In this document: in pieces, positions 32,288 through 40,707 of the stretch
Position numbering within the stretch: the stretch's first letter is position 1
Layout: each line of letters starts with the position of its first letter
Origin: JAQGMJ01 sp036498945
GTDB taxonomy: Bacteria; Pseudomonadota; Gammaproteobacteria; Burkholderiales; JAEUOS01
Length of the DNA stretch: 64,000 bases
Direction of reading: 5' to 3'
NCBI GenBank assembly: GCA_036498945.1
Contig: DASYEQ010000124.1
Span: 1 to 64,000 of the forward strand
Program-made: the position numbers and the translations under genes
The notes under the pieces: model-generated
The model's input: the letters and a program-made list of their open reading frames with translations, nothing else
The model's database searches: none
What the model was told of the DNA's origin: nothing

Positions 32288-33508
32288 CTAGTGTGCCACC
32301 GGCACCTCGGCGCGCTTGGGCAGCAGCGCGGCAACGATCCCCAAGAGTGGCAGGTAAGCCACCGTGTGGTAGACGAATTCCACGCTGGTGCGGTCCGCCA
32401 GCATGCCCAGCACGGCGGCGCCCAGGCCACCCATGCCGAAGGCGAAGCCGAAGAACAGGCCCGACACCATGCCCACGCGCCCGGGGATCAGCTCCTGCGC
32501 GAACACCACGATGGCCGAGAAGGCGGAGGAGAGCAACAGGCCGATGATGATGGTCAGCGTGGTGGTCCAGAACAGGTTCGCATGCGGCAGCAGCAGCGCG
32601 AAGGGGGCGACACCGAGGATGGAAATCCAGATCACCGGCTTGCGGCCGATGCGGTCGCCCACCGGGCCGCCCACCAGGGTGCCCAAGGCGGAAGCGAGCA
32701 GGAAGTAGAACAGGTGCACCTGGGCGTTCGGCACCGAGAGGCCGAACTTTTCCATCAGGTAGAAGGTGTAGAAGCTGGAGAGGCCGGCGACGTAGAAGTA
32801 CTTGGAGAAGATCAGTATCAGCAGCACGGTGATGGCGCCGGTCACCACGCGCGGCGGGTAGGGCGACTGGCGCGCGGTAGCGGCCTTGCGGCGCGTGCCG
32901 TTTGCAACCTGCGCGCCGTACCAGCTGCCGACCTGGATCAGGATGACGATGGCGGCCATCACGGCCAGCGCAAACCACGCCACGCTCTTCTGCCCGAAGG
33001 GCACGATGATGGCGGCGGCGATCAGCGGGCCGATGGCGCTGCCGACGTTGCCGCCGACCTGGAACAGCGATTGTGCCAGGCCGTGCTGCCCGGCGGAGGC
33101 GAAGCGTGCGATGCGCGACGACTCCGGGTGGAAGGTGGCCGAGCCCGTGCCCACCAGCGCGGCGGCCACCAGCACCATCGGGAAATTGCTGGCGAAGGCG
33201 AGCAGCAGCAGGCCCACCAGCGTGCAGCCCATGCCGACCGGCAGGGAACGCGGCGTCGGCCGCTTGTCGGTGTACAGCCCGATGGCCGGCTGCAGCAGCG
33301 AGGCGGTAAGCTGGAAGGTGAGGGTGATCAGGCCGATCTGCGCGAAGGAAAGCGAGAACTCGCCCTTGAGGATGGGGTAGAGCGCAAGGATCAGCGATTG
33401 CATGGTGTCATTCACCATGTGCGAGAGGCTGAGCGCGCCGATCACGCCAAAGGCCATTTTCGGGCGGTCGGTCGAATGGGGCAGGGCTTGGGCAGTGGTG
33501 GTGTTCAT
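32288..33508 (-). CDS. fsr: Fsr-type MFS efflux transporter (fosmidomycin resistance protein)
   Basis: A 406-residue MFS transporter with about 12 hydrophobic segments. The Fsr signature is strong: GALSLSHMVNDTMQSLILALYP, LSFAQIGLITLTFQLTASLLQP, YTDKRPTPRSLPVGMGCTLVG and FHPESSRIARFASAGQHGLAQSLFQVGGN. The loop GDRIGRKPV follows helix 8. Fsr exports fosmidomycin and probably natural toxic compounds by proton antiport. ATG 33508 gives the usual short polar N-terminus; the ribosome-binding site is weak. malQ lies 200 bases upstream on the same strand, so co-transcription is possible, but there is no functional link. Confidence 0.9.
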   Translation of the reverse strand: MNTTTAQALPHSTDRPKMAFGVIGALSLSHMVNDTMQSLILALYPILKGEFSLSFAQIGLITLTFQLTASLLQPAIGLYTDKRPTPRSLPVGMGCTLVGLLLLAFASNFPMVLVAAALVGTGSATFHPESSRIARFASAGQHGLAQSLFQVGGNVGSAIGPLIAAAIIVPFGQKSVAWFALAVMAAIVILIQVGSWYGAQVANGTRRKAATARQSPYPPRVVTGAITVLLILIFSKYFYVAGLSSFYTFYLMEKFGLSVPNAQVHLFYFLLASALGTLVGGPVGDRIGRKPVIWISILGVAPFALLLPHANLFWTTTLTIIIGLLLSSAFSAIVVFAQELIPGRVGMVSGLFFGFAFGMGGLGAAVLGMLADRTSVEFVYHTVAYLPLLGIVAALLPKRAEVPVAH

Positions 33509-33708
33509 GCGATGAAGGCAAAAGGGGAAGCGCGGCGCGATGGCGCACAGGCTTCCCATGGTGGAAGACGGATTTTACGCGGGGACGGGTTGTCCGGTGC
33601 GCGCGATGCTGTCATCTTTCATCGCAAAGCGGCCAGGCGCTATTGCAGCGTCAGAGTAGTTGGTGGCGGTGGCGTGGTCCGTTGCGGTGCCGCCGTGGCC
33701 GCGCCGGC

Positions 33709-35388
33709 TTAGCCGGCGGCAGGCGGCATCGCGCGGCCGGAGGCGGCGATCAACTCGCGGATGTGCGGCGCCGTGCCTTCTTCGGCCAGTTCGGCGAACG
33801 GGCGCGGCAGGCGCCAGGTCCAGTTGGCGTCGGTGGAAGTGCCGGGCAGGTTGACCCGTTCTTCCCAGCCGAAGACGTCGGCGATCTGCACGATCGCCAT
33901 CCAGGCGTTGCTGCGCAACAGCGCCGCCAGCAGGGCGGTGTGCAGCGCCGGCGAAAACCCGGCATCTTCCGGCGCCGGGATGCCGGCGAAATGGCAGATG
34001 GCGGCGAGGTCGTTGACGTCGCCCTGCGTCGAGGATTCGGCCATGGTGCGCCACAGCGACTTCAGCGGGTCGTGGTCGTGGGTGCCGTACATGGCGAGTG
34101 CCAGGCGCGGGTAGTGCGCGCCTTCCACCAGGGCGCCGGAAGGCGCGCGCTCCCATTGCGGAATGCGGTAGCCCGCCATGCCGAGCGACTCCAGGCTTTC
34201 GCGCACATAGGGCGGCAAGAAGCCCAGGTCTTCGCCCACCAGGCGGTGCGGCCCGGCTTCTTCCAGCAGGGCGCGCAGCAGCGCCTCGCCGGTGGCGCGG
34301 TTGCGCGCCGCATCGGCCGGCACTTCGTCGGAAGCCGGGAAAAAATGCGGCACGCGCCCGCCGGTGCGCGTGGCGATCTCGTCGAGTGAGAGCGGCAGGA
34401 ATTCGTCGTTGCGCTCCGGCCGCCAGGGGAAACCGTAGAGGCGGTAGAAGCCCAGCACATGGTCGATGCGCATGAAATCGAAATAGCGCCGCGCCACCCG
34501 CACGCGGCGGCGCCACCATTTCAGGCCGTCGGCGCCCATGCGTTTCCAGTCGTACAGCGGGATGCCCCAGTTCTGGCCCCACTTGCGGATGAATTCGTCG
34601 TGGGCGAAAAAGCCGTCCGGCGGGGTGCCGCCGGCCCAATCGGTGAGAAACAGCTCGCGCTCGGCCCAGACATCGACGCTGTGGTAATTCACGCCGAAGG
34701 GAATGTCGCCCATCAGGAAGACGCCGCGCTCGCGCGCATGGTCGTGCACCCGCTGCCACTGGCGCGCGGCTTCCCATTGCACGTATTTGTGAAAGACGAT
34801 TTCGCCGGCCAGCTTGGCCGACTGTTCCGGGCTGCCGCCAAACAGCGTCTGCCTTGCCGCCTGCGGGGTGGCAAGCGCCGGCTCCCAGCTCGCCCACGAG
34901 CCGCCGTGCAGGCCGGCGACCACCTGGTGCAGCGCGTAATCCTCCAGCCAGTCGGCGTTTTCCGCGGTGAAGGCGGCGAAGGTGGCGGCAAGCGCGCGGT
35001 CGGCGGCGCAGCGCTCGAGGAAACGGGTGAAGGCGGCGCGCAGTAGCTGCATCTTCAGGCGCTTCACCGTGGCGTAATCGACGCGGCCGGCGGGCAGGGC
35101 GGCATCGCCGGCAATGCGGCGGAACGCCTCTTCCGGCAGGTCGGGCAGGGCGGCGGGCGTGAGCCGCAGCAGGCAGGGGTCGAGCGCCACCGAGCTGATG
35201 GCGTTGTAGGGGCTGTTGTCGTCGCCGGTTTCGTTCACCGGCAGGGTCTTCACCAGCGCGAAGCCGTGCGCCGCCGCCCAGTCGATGAAATCGATCAGGC
35301 CGAAGGTGTCGCCGATGCCCTGGTCGCCGGGCGAGCGCAGTGAAAACACCGGCACCAATATGCCGGCAATGCGATGCTCAGGGGTCAT
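33709..35388 (-). CDS. malQ: 4-alpha-glucanotransferase (GH77, amylomaltase)
   Basis: A GH77 enzyme of 559 residues from ATG 35388; in-frame ATG 35424 and GTG 35436 would add a charged N-terminal stretch, and none of the three has a clear ribosome-binding site. It moves glucan chains between maltodextrins. Visible: ILVPVFSLRSPGDQGIGD, NSPYNAISSVALDP, GDIPFGVNYHSVDVWAE, the nucleophile Asp in FMRIDHVLGFYRLYGFPW, acid/base Glu in RLVGEDLGFLPPYV, and the third Asp in MYGTHDHDPLKSLW. A lone malQ without other maltose genes suggests glycogen or maltodextrin turnover in the cytosol. Confidence 0.92.
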   Translation of the reverse strand: MTPEHRIAGILVPVFSLRSPGDQGIGDTFGLIDFIDWAAAHGFALVKTLPVNETGDDNSPYNAISSVALDPCLLRLTPAALPDLPEEAFRRIAGDAALPAGRVDYATVKRLKMQLLRAAFTRFLERCAADRALAATFAAFTAENADWLEDYALHQVVAGLHGGSWASWEPALATPQAARQTLFGGSPEQSAKLAGEIVFHKYVQWEAARQWQRVHDHARERGVFLMGDIPFGVNYHSVDVWAERELFLTDWAGGTPPDGFFAHDEFIRKWGQNWGIPLYDWKRMGADGLKWWRRRVRVARRYFDFMRIDHVLGFYRLYGFPWRPERNDEFLPLSLDEIATRTGGRVPHFFPASDEVPADAARNRATGEALLRALLEEAGPHRLVGEDLGFLPPYVRESLESLGMAGYRIPQWERAPSGALVEGAHYPRLALAMYGTHDHDPLKSLWRTMAESSTQGDVNDLAAICHFAGIPAPEDAGFSPALHTALLAALLRSNAWMAIVQIADVFGWEERVNLPGTSTDANWTWRLPRPFAELAEEGTAPHIRELIAASGRAMPPAAG

Positions 35389-35815
35389 GTCGTGGTCTTG
35401 CCCGCGCTTGTCGTCGTGGTTCATGCTTTTGTGCACAGCCGCAGGTTCGCCCGCACGGGCGTGGGCGACCTATCGGCATCAGGCCGCTAATCTTGTAGGA
35501 CATGGCGCACACGCGGCAATGCCATCGTGCTGACGGCTCGCGTCGGCATGCCACAAGCACATGCACGATGCTGCAACCGCCCAGGACGAAGTAGCGGACG
35601 AGCGCATTGCACCGCCATATGTCCGGCATCGTCGAGCTTTTCATCGCTTTTTGATGCATTTCATCATACGCCGGAGGCCGCGCCGGCCTTGGGTGCCGCC
35701 GCCGGCTTCCTATCCAGGTTATGCCGCAAATGCTGTAGGACGTGGGGCGTGGCGCGTTTAACATAGCGGATTGGTTCAGACCCGGGCGTATGGCCCGGTT
35801 TACAAAGGCGAGAGA
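35389..35815. other. 427-base gap between malQ and the second dehydrogenase gene
   Basis: Divergent upstream region with no supported gene. It contains a perfect 5-5-5 dyad TGATG CATTT CATCA (35652-35666), which would suit a dimeric regulator, and two similar TGTAGGACRTGG stretches near 35494 and 35733. A small hairpin, CCGGGC/GCCCGG (35782-35798), lies just before the ribosome-binding site of the dehydrogenase gene at 35816 and could affect its translation. Confidence 0.35.
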
Positions 35816-36862
35816 ATGAAAATCGGTGTTCTGAAGGGAAACGGGATCGGTCCGGAAATTACCGCGGCCGTGTTGCAGGTGCTGGAAGCGACGAAGTTGC
35901 CGCTGGAATGGGTGAACATCCCGATTGCCGAAGAGTCGATCGAGAAATACGGCCACCCGCTGGCGCCGGAAGTGGTGCGCATGCTGGAAGAGGTGAAGGT
36001 GGCGCTGAAGGCGCCCCTGATCGTAGACAAGGGGCTGGGGCGCATCACCTGCGTGCAGCCCGATGGCAGCGAGGCCACCTACCCGTCGCTCAACAACGCG
36101 ATCCGCCGCGAGCTGAAGCTGTTCGTCAATCCGCGCCCCTTGCGCGGCATCGAGGGCATCTCCGGGCGCCATGCCGAGATGGACGTGGTGATCATGCGCG
36201 AAGTCACCGAAGACATGTACATCGGCTGGGAGCACAAGATCGGCGACCATGCGGCCGAAGCGATCAAGCTGATCACCCGCGAAGCCAGCACCCGGGTGGC
36301 GCGCTACAGCTTCGAATACGCGCGCAAGAACGGCCGCAAGCGCGTCACCTGCCTGCACAAGGCCAACGTGCTGAATTACACCGACGGCCTGTTCCTCAAG
36401 TGCGCCACCGAGGTGTCGAAGGAATTTCCCGACATCGCCTTCGACGACTACATGATCGACGCCGCCTGCTACCACATCGTGAAGGAGCCGCAGCGCTTCG
36501 ACGTGATCGTCAGCCCCAACCAGTACGGCGACATCCTCTCCGACCTCGGCGCCGGCCTGGTCGGCTCGCTGGGTCTCGCGCCGGGCGCGAATATCGGCGA
36601 GCGTGCTTCGGTGTTCGAAGCCTCCCACGGCGCCGCGCCGGACATTGCCGGCAAGGGCATCGCCAACCCGGTGGCGCTGCTGCTCTCCGGCGCCCTGATG
36701 CTGGAGCACCTGGGCCACGCCAAGGAAGCACAGGCCGTGGTGCGCGCCACCCGGGCCACGCTCGGCGTCGACCGCATCCTCACGCGCGACCTCGGCGGCA
36801 CCGCCACCACCAGGCAGCTGGCCGACGCGATTGCCAAGCGCGTCCCCAGCGAGCTGGGCTGA
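35816..36862 (+). CDS. isocitrate/isopropylmalate dehydrogenase family protein (second copy)
   Basis: A 348-residue beta-decarboxylating dehydrogenase. ATG 35816 follows AAAGGCGAGAG. Marks: VLKGNGIGPEITAAVLQV, FVNPRPLRGIEG, VIMREVTEDMYIGWEH, RVTCLHKANVLNYTDGLF (catalytic Lys region), IDAACYHIVKEPQRFDVIV, NQYGDILSDLGAGLVGSLG and EASHGAAPDIAGKGIANP. The EDMYIGWEH and HKANVLNYTDGLF segments resemble NAD-dependent isocitrate dehydrogenases more than LeuB. It is followed after 56 bases by a Bug receptor gene and a terminator, forming a two-gene unit, so it probably acts on the imported acid rather than in the TCA cycle (inference). Confidence 0.88.
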   Translation: MKIGVLKGNGIGPEITAAVLQVLEATKLPLEWVNIPIAEESIEKYGHPLAPEVVRMLEEVKVALKAPLIVDKGLGRITCVQPDGSEATYPSLNNAIRRELKLFVNPRPLRGIEGISGRHAEMDVVIMREVTEDMYIGWEHKIGDHAAEAIKLITREASTRVARYSFEYARKNGRKRVTCLHKANVLNYTDGLFLKCATEVSKEFPDIAFDDYMIDAACYHIVKEPQRFDVIVSPNQYGDILSDLGAGLVGSLGLAPGANIGERASVFEASHGAAPDIAGKGIANPVALLLSGALMLEHLGHAKEAQAVVRATRATLGVDRILTRDLGGTATTRQLADAIAKRVPSELG

Positions 36863-36918
36863 ACCGCATCCACGACATCCCCAATCGATCGCCATCCAGC
36901 CTGAAAGGATCACGCTTC

Positions 36919-37884
36919 ATGCGCGCACTTCACCTGCTTGCCTTCGCCGCCGCCTCGATGCTCGGCGTCGCCGCTTATGCCCAGTCCGACTATCCGTCGC
37001 AGCCGATCACCGTCGTCGTCCCCTTCACCCCGGGCGGCGGCAGCGACGCGGTGACGCGCCTGATCACCACCCGCATCGGCGAGCACACCGGCAAGACCAT
37101 CATCATCGACAACCGCGGCGGCGCCGGCACCAACATCGGCAACGAATTCGCCGCCCGCGCCACGCCCAACGGCTACACCTACCTGCTGGGGCAGTTCACC
37201 CTGTCGGTCAACCCGTGGCTGTACAAGGAACTGCACTACAAGATCGACAAGGACTTCGTGCCGGTGGTGCACATCGCCGATTCGCCGACCATCCTGGCGG
37301 TGCGTCCCGATTCCGGCATCACCGACGTCAAGTCGCTGATCGCGCGCGCCAAGGCGGCGCCCGGCAAGCTCAACTACGGCTCGGGCGGTGTCGGCACCCC
37401 GCCGCATTTGTCGGGCGAACTGTTCCAGAAGCTCACCGGCACGAAATTGACGCACGTGCCCTACAAGGGCAGCGGGCCGGCGATGATGGACGTGATCGCC
37501 GGGCAGCTCGACTTCGTCATCGACACCTCCGGCGGCGTGCTGCCGCAGATCAAGGGCGGCAAGCTCAAGGCCCTCGCCATTGCCGGCCCCAGCCGCCTCT
37601 CCGACCTGCCGGACGTGCCCACCTTTGCCCAGGCGGGCCTGAAGGGCATGGAAGTGCTCGCCTGGTACGGCTTCCTCGCGCCCACCGGCACGCCGGCCGC
37701 CGCCGTGAAGTGGATGAATGCGCAGGTCAACGAAGCGGTGGCTGATCCCGTGATCGTCGCGCGCTTCCAGAAGCTGGGCCTGTTGCCGGCCGGCGGCACG
37801 CCGCAGGAATTCGGCAGCTTCATGAAAAAAGATGCGGCGCGCTGGTCCGGCATCGTGCGCGGGCTGAACGTGCAACTCGACTGA
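36919..37884 (+). CDS. Bug-type solute receptor (TctC family)
   Basis: A 321-residue receptor with a Sec signal peptide (MRALHLLAFAAASMLGVAAYAQ, cleavage near residue 22). Mature part: YPSQPITVVVPFTPGGGSDAV, IDNRGGAGTNIGNEFAA (the usual RPGA is RGGA here), PNGYTYLL, YGSGGVGTPPHLSGELF, LTHVPYKGSGPAMMDVIAGQ, and FGSFMKKDAARWSGIVRGL. The ribosome-binding site is AAAGGA, 10 bases upstream. Second gene of a unit with the dehydrogenase at 35816, closed by a strong terminator. The receptor's ligand is probably the dehydrogenase substrate or its precursor. Confidence 0.92.
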   Translation: MRALHLLAFAAASMLGVAAYAQSDYPSQPITVVVPFTPGGGSDAVTRLITTRIGEHTGKTIIIDNRGGAGTNIGNEFAARATPNGYTYLLGQFTLSVNPWLYKELHYKIDKDFVPVVHIADSPTILAVRPDSGITDVKSLIARAKAAPGKLNYGSGGVGTPPHLSGELFQKLTGTKLTHVPYKGSGPAMMDVIAGQLDFVIDTSGGVLPQIKGGKLKALAIAGPSRLSDLPDVPTFAQAGLKGMEVLAWYGFLAPTGTPAAAVKWMNAQVNEAVADPVIVARFQKLGLLPAGGTPQEFGSFMKKDAARWSGIVRGLNVQLD

Positions 37885-37914
37885 CGGCAGCGCAGAGCCT
37901 CGCTCAGGCTGATC

Positions 37915-37950
37915 AAGGGCGCGCCGCCGCAAGCGGGGCGCCCTTTTTTT
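37915..37950 (+). terminator. intrinsic terminator after the dehydrogenase/Bug pair
   Basis: GGGCGC (37917-37922) pairs with GCGCCC (37938-37943), with a GC-rich inner loop, followed by seven T (37944-37950). It lies 30 bases after the Bug stop, between convergent Bug genes. Confidence 0.85.
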
Positions 37951-38017
37951 GGGATGAGGTGAAGCGGGCCGGCGCCGTGAATCGGCGCGGCGCACCAGCC
38001 CGCCGCCGTGGCCCTGC

Positions 38018-39007
38018 CTACTCCGCCTTGATGTTGGCTTCGCGCACCAGCTTGCCGTACTTTTCGCTTTCCGCGCGGGAGAAGGTGCGCAGCCCCTCCG
38101 GCGTGGTGGAGAGCGACTCGATGCCCATGGCGTTGAACTTGTCCTTCACCTCCGCGCTTTGCATCGCGCGCACCAGGTCGGCCTGCAGCTTGTCGATGAC
38201 GGGCTTGGGCGTGCCGGCCGGCAGGTAGACGCCCCACCAGTTGTCGGCGGCGAAGCCCGGCAGGCCGGCTTCGGCCAGCGTCGGAATCTCGGGGGCCACC
38301 GAACTGCGCTTGGCGGTGGAGACGGCTAACGCGCGCACCTTGCCGGCGCGCATGTGCGGCAGGATCGGCTGCGGGTCGGCCATCATCATCTGCACCTGGC
38401 CGGCCAGCACGTCGTTGATCGCCAGGATGCCGCCCTTGTAGGGCACGTGGGTGATCTCGATCTTCGCCATGCGCTTCATCATCTCGCCGCCCAGGTGGCC
38501 GAGGCTGCCGGAGCCGGCCGAGCCGAAGTTCAGGGTGCCCGGCTTGGCACGCGCCAGTTCGATCAGTTCCTTCAGGTTGTTCGCCGGCACCGAGGGGTTG
38601 ATCACCAGGATCACCGGGCTGGAGGCGATCAGGCTCACCGGCGCGAAATCGCGGTTCATGTCGTACGGCACCTTGCTGATCAGCGGATTGACCGCGACCG
38701 GCCCGAGGTTGCCGATGACGAAGGCGTAGCCGTCGGCCGGCTGGCGCGCCGCGTATTCCAGGCCGATGGAGCCGTTGGCGCCGGACTTGTTTTCGATGAT
38801 CACCGGCTGGCCCCAGAGATCGGAAAGCTTCTGGCCGACGATGCGCGCCATGATGTCGGAGGCGCCGCCCGGCGGGTAGGTGGCGATCAGGCGCACCTGG
38901 CGATTCGGGTAGGGCGTGTTTTGCGCGGCGGCCAGCAGCGGGCTTAAGGCAGCGGCGGCGAACAACAGGCGGGCGATGGACGAACGGATGGACCGGCGAT
39001 GGCGCAT
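38018..39007 (-). CDS. Bug-type solute receptor (TctC family)
   Basis: A 329-residue receptor transcribed alone. ATG 39007 follows CGGAGACAAAA. The signal peptide has a basic start (MRHRRSIRSSIARLLF) and cleavage after AAAQ near residue 28. Mature part: YPNRQVRLIATYPPGGASDIMAR, IENKSGANGSIGLE (KSGA replaces RPGA), PADGYAFVIG, FGSAGSGSLGHLGGEMM, ITHVPYKGGILAINDVLAGQ. It ends with SRAESEKYGKLVREANIKAE. No enzyme gene is attached; it is an orphan receptor and converges on the Bug gene at 36919. Confidence 0.92.
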   Translation of the reverse strand: MRHRRSIRSSIARLLFAAAALSPLLAAAQNTPYPNRQVRLIATYPPGGASDIMARIVGQKLSDLWGQPVIIENKSGANGSIGLEYAARQPADGYAFVIGNLGPVAVNPLISKVPYDMNRDFAPVSLIASSPVILVINPSVPANNLKELIELARAKPGTLNFGSAGSGSLGHLGGEMMKRMAKIEITHVPYKGGILAINDVLAGQVQMMMADPQPILPHMRAGKVRALAVSTAKRSSVAPEIPTLAEAGLPGFAADNWWGVYLPAGTPKPVIDKLQADLVRAMQSAEVKDKFNAMGIESLSTTPEGLRTFSRAESEKYGKLVREANIKAE

Positions 39008-39142
39008 TTTTGTCTCCGCTATTTTGGGTTGACGCCGGCACATCATAGCGGCCTCGCCCTGGCGCGGCGCCGGCATGCGCCGCATAAGCCGCTGCTGCGG
39101 CCAAGCCGCTTTTTCAGACAAACGCTGACATTCACCGCGCAA

Positions 39143-39260
39143 GCCCGGGGCTTACCCTGAGGCCGTCTCTCGCGGACACCGGCTTGCAGGCGCTGCGACC
39201 GCTGGCATTGGGCGCTGATCCGCAGCCGTACCCCGGGCACGACGCCCGGGGTTTTTATTT
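39143..39260 (+). promoter_or_regulatory. attenuator-like leader with strong terminator upstream of an MFS gene
   Basis: CCCCGGGC (39231-39238), ACGAC loop, GCCCGGGG (39244-39251) and TTTTTATTT form a textbook terminator 63 bases before the MFS start at 39324. No + strand gene precedes it. The terminator's 3' arm GCCCGGGG also occurs at 39143-39150, so that copy could pair with the 5' arm and prevent termination. This is the geometry of an attenuator or riboswitch; alternatively the terminator ends a small RNA. The region 39008-39142 has no other supported feature. Confidence 0.5.
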
Positions 39261-39323
39261 GCGGGCGTGCGCCTGCGGCAGATGCCGCTCGCCGCGAGAT
39301 CACCGGCCGCGCAAGGGTTTGTC

Positions 39324-40685
39324 ATGTCCACCAGTTCCGAGCAGCCTGCCGCGATGCGCTTGTCTTCTCACCAGGCGCTCGACTGGCTGAATTTTTTCGT
39401 CGCCGACATGCAGGCCTCGGTGGGCCCCTTTCTCGCCGTCTACCTGGCCGCCGAGGGCTGGGACGAACTGCACGTCGGGCTGGCGCTGACCATCGCCGGC
39501 ATTGCCGCCATCGCCGTGAAGACGCCGGCCGGTGCGCTGGTGGACCGCATCCGCGCCAAACGCGCGCTGGTGGCGGTGGCCACCGTGCTTACAGGACTGT
39601 GCGCGATGGCGATCGCCTTCTGGCCCAGGCCGCTGGTGATCTACAGCGCCGAAGCGGTGATGGGCGTGGCGGGCGGCGTGCTGGGGGCGGCGGTCTACGG
39701 CATCACCCTGGGCATCGCCGGGCCCGACGCCTTCGGCGCGCGCCAGGGACGCAACCAGGCTTTCAACGCCGCCGGCAACGTCTTCGCCTCCCTGACAGTG
39801 GGGCTGGCCGCCTACGCCATCGACAACCGCACCGCCATGTTCGCCGGCGCCGCCTTCGCGCTGCCCGCGCTGATGGCGCTGGCCGCCCTGCCGGCGCGCG
39901 CCATCGACCATGAGCGCGCGCGCGGCGCCGCCGCTACCGTCACTGCCGTCACTGATTCTCCCATCACGCTGCGCTCGATTTTCTACAAGCGGGCGGTGCT
40001 GGTCTTCATCGCCTGCGCCGTGCTGTTTCATTTTGCCAACGGCGCCATGCTGCCGCTGGTGGGGCAACGGCTGGCGCGCATGGATCCTTCAGGCTCGATG
40101 GCCTTCATGGCGGCCTGCGTGATCACCACGCAGTGCGTGAGCGCGGCCACCTCGGGGTGGATCGGGCGCGCCGCGGCGCGCGGGCGCAAGCCGCTGCTGA
40201 TGCTGGCCTTCGCCGCCTTGCCGCTGCGCGCGTTGCTGTACACGCTGACCGACGATCCCACGATGCTGGTCGCCATCCAGATTCTCGACGGCATCGGCGT
40301 GGCGGTGCTGGGCGTGGTCACGGTGCTGGTGATTGCCGACCTCACGGCCGGCAGCGGGCGCTTCAACCTGGCGCTGGGCGCGATCACCACGGCGGTGGGC
40401 GTGGGCGCGGCGGCCAGCCAGGTGGCCGGCGGCGAGATCGTGCATGAGGCGGGGTTCCACGCCGGCATGGTGGTTCTCGCCGCGGTGGCGCTCGCCGCGT
40501 TTGCGCTGCTGGCCTGGGCCATGCCGGAGACGCGCGGCGAAGCGCCTGCCCCGGTCGCCGACACCGCCACGCCGGCGGCGGGCGCCGGCATCCTGGCGAC
40601 GATCGCCGTCAAGGACGGTCACTCGGTCGATTTCCTGCACTCGGTGGCGGCAACCGAGCGCCGGAAAGCGCCGGCGCAGAGCTAG
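39324..40685 (+). CDS. MFS transporter
   Basis: A 453-residue major facilitator protein with about 12 hydrophobic segments in two halves. The first half begins LSSHQALDWLNFFVADMQASVGPFL and has the loop motif GALVDRIRAKRALVA after helix 2; the second half starts near FYKRAVLVFIACAVLFHFANGAMLP. The LNFFVADMQ and GPFLAVYLAAEGW segments suit a drug- or metabolite-efflux subgroup, but the substrate is not evident. The C-terminal 50 residues are polar and variable. ATG 39324 is chosen at the start of the polar N-terminus. The upstream terminator and alternative pairing suggest expression is controlled in the leader. Confidence 0.85.
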   Translation: MSTSSEQPAAMRLSSHQALDWLNFFVADMQASVGPFLAVYLAAEGWDELHVGLALTIAGIAAIAVKTPAGALVDRIRAKRALVAVATVLTGLCAMAIAFWPRPLVIYSAEAVMGVAGGVLGAAVYGITLGIAGPDAFGARQGRNQAFNAAGNVFASLTVGLAAYAIDNRTAMFAGAAFALPALMALAALPARAIDHERARGAAATVTAVTDSPITLRSIFYKRAVLVFIACAVLFHFANGAMLPLVGQRLARMDPSGSMAFMAACVITTQCVSAATSGWIGRAAARGRKPLLMLAFAALPLRALLYTLTDDPTMLVAIQILDGIGVAVLGVVTVLVIADLTAGSGRFNLALGAITTAVGVGAAASQVAGGEIVHEAGFHAGMVVLAAVALAAFALLAWAMPETRGEAPAPVADTATPAAGAGILATIAVKDGHSVDFLHSVAATERRKAPAQS

Positions 40686-40707
40686 AGGGGCGGCGGGAAA
40701 AGCCGCG

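Noticed and set aside
35561..35766. Short + strand frames in the malQ/dehydrogenase gap
   Set aside because: No ribosome-binding site, Arg/Pro-rich shadow-like translation, and the region looks regulatory.
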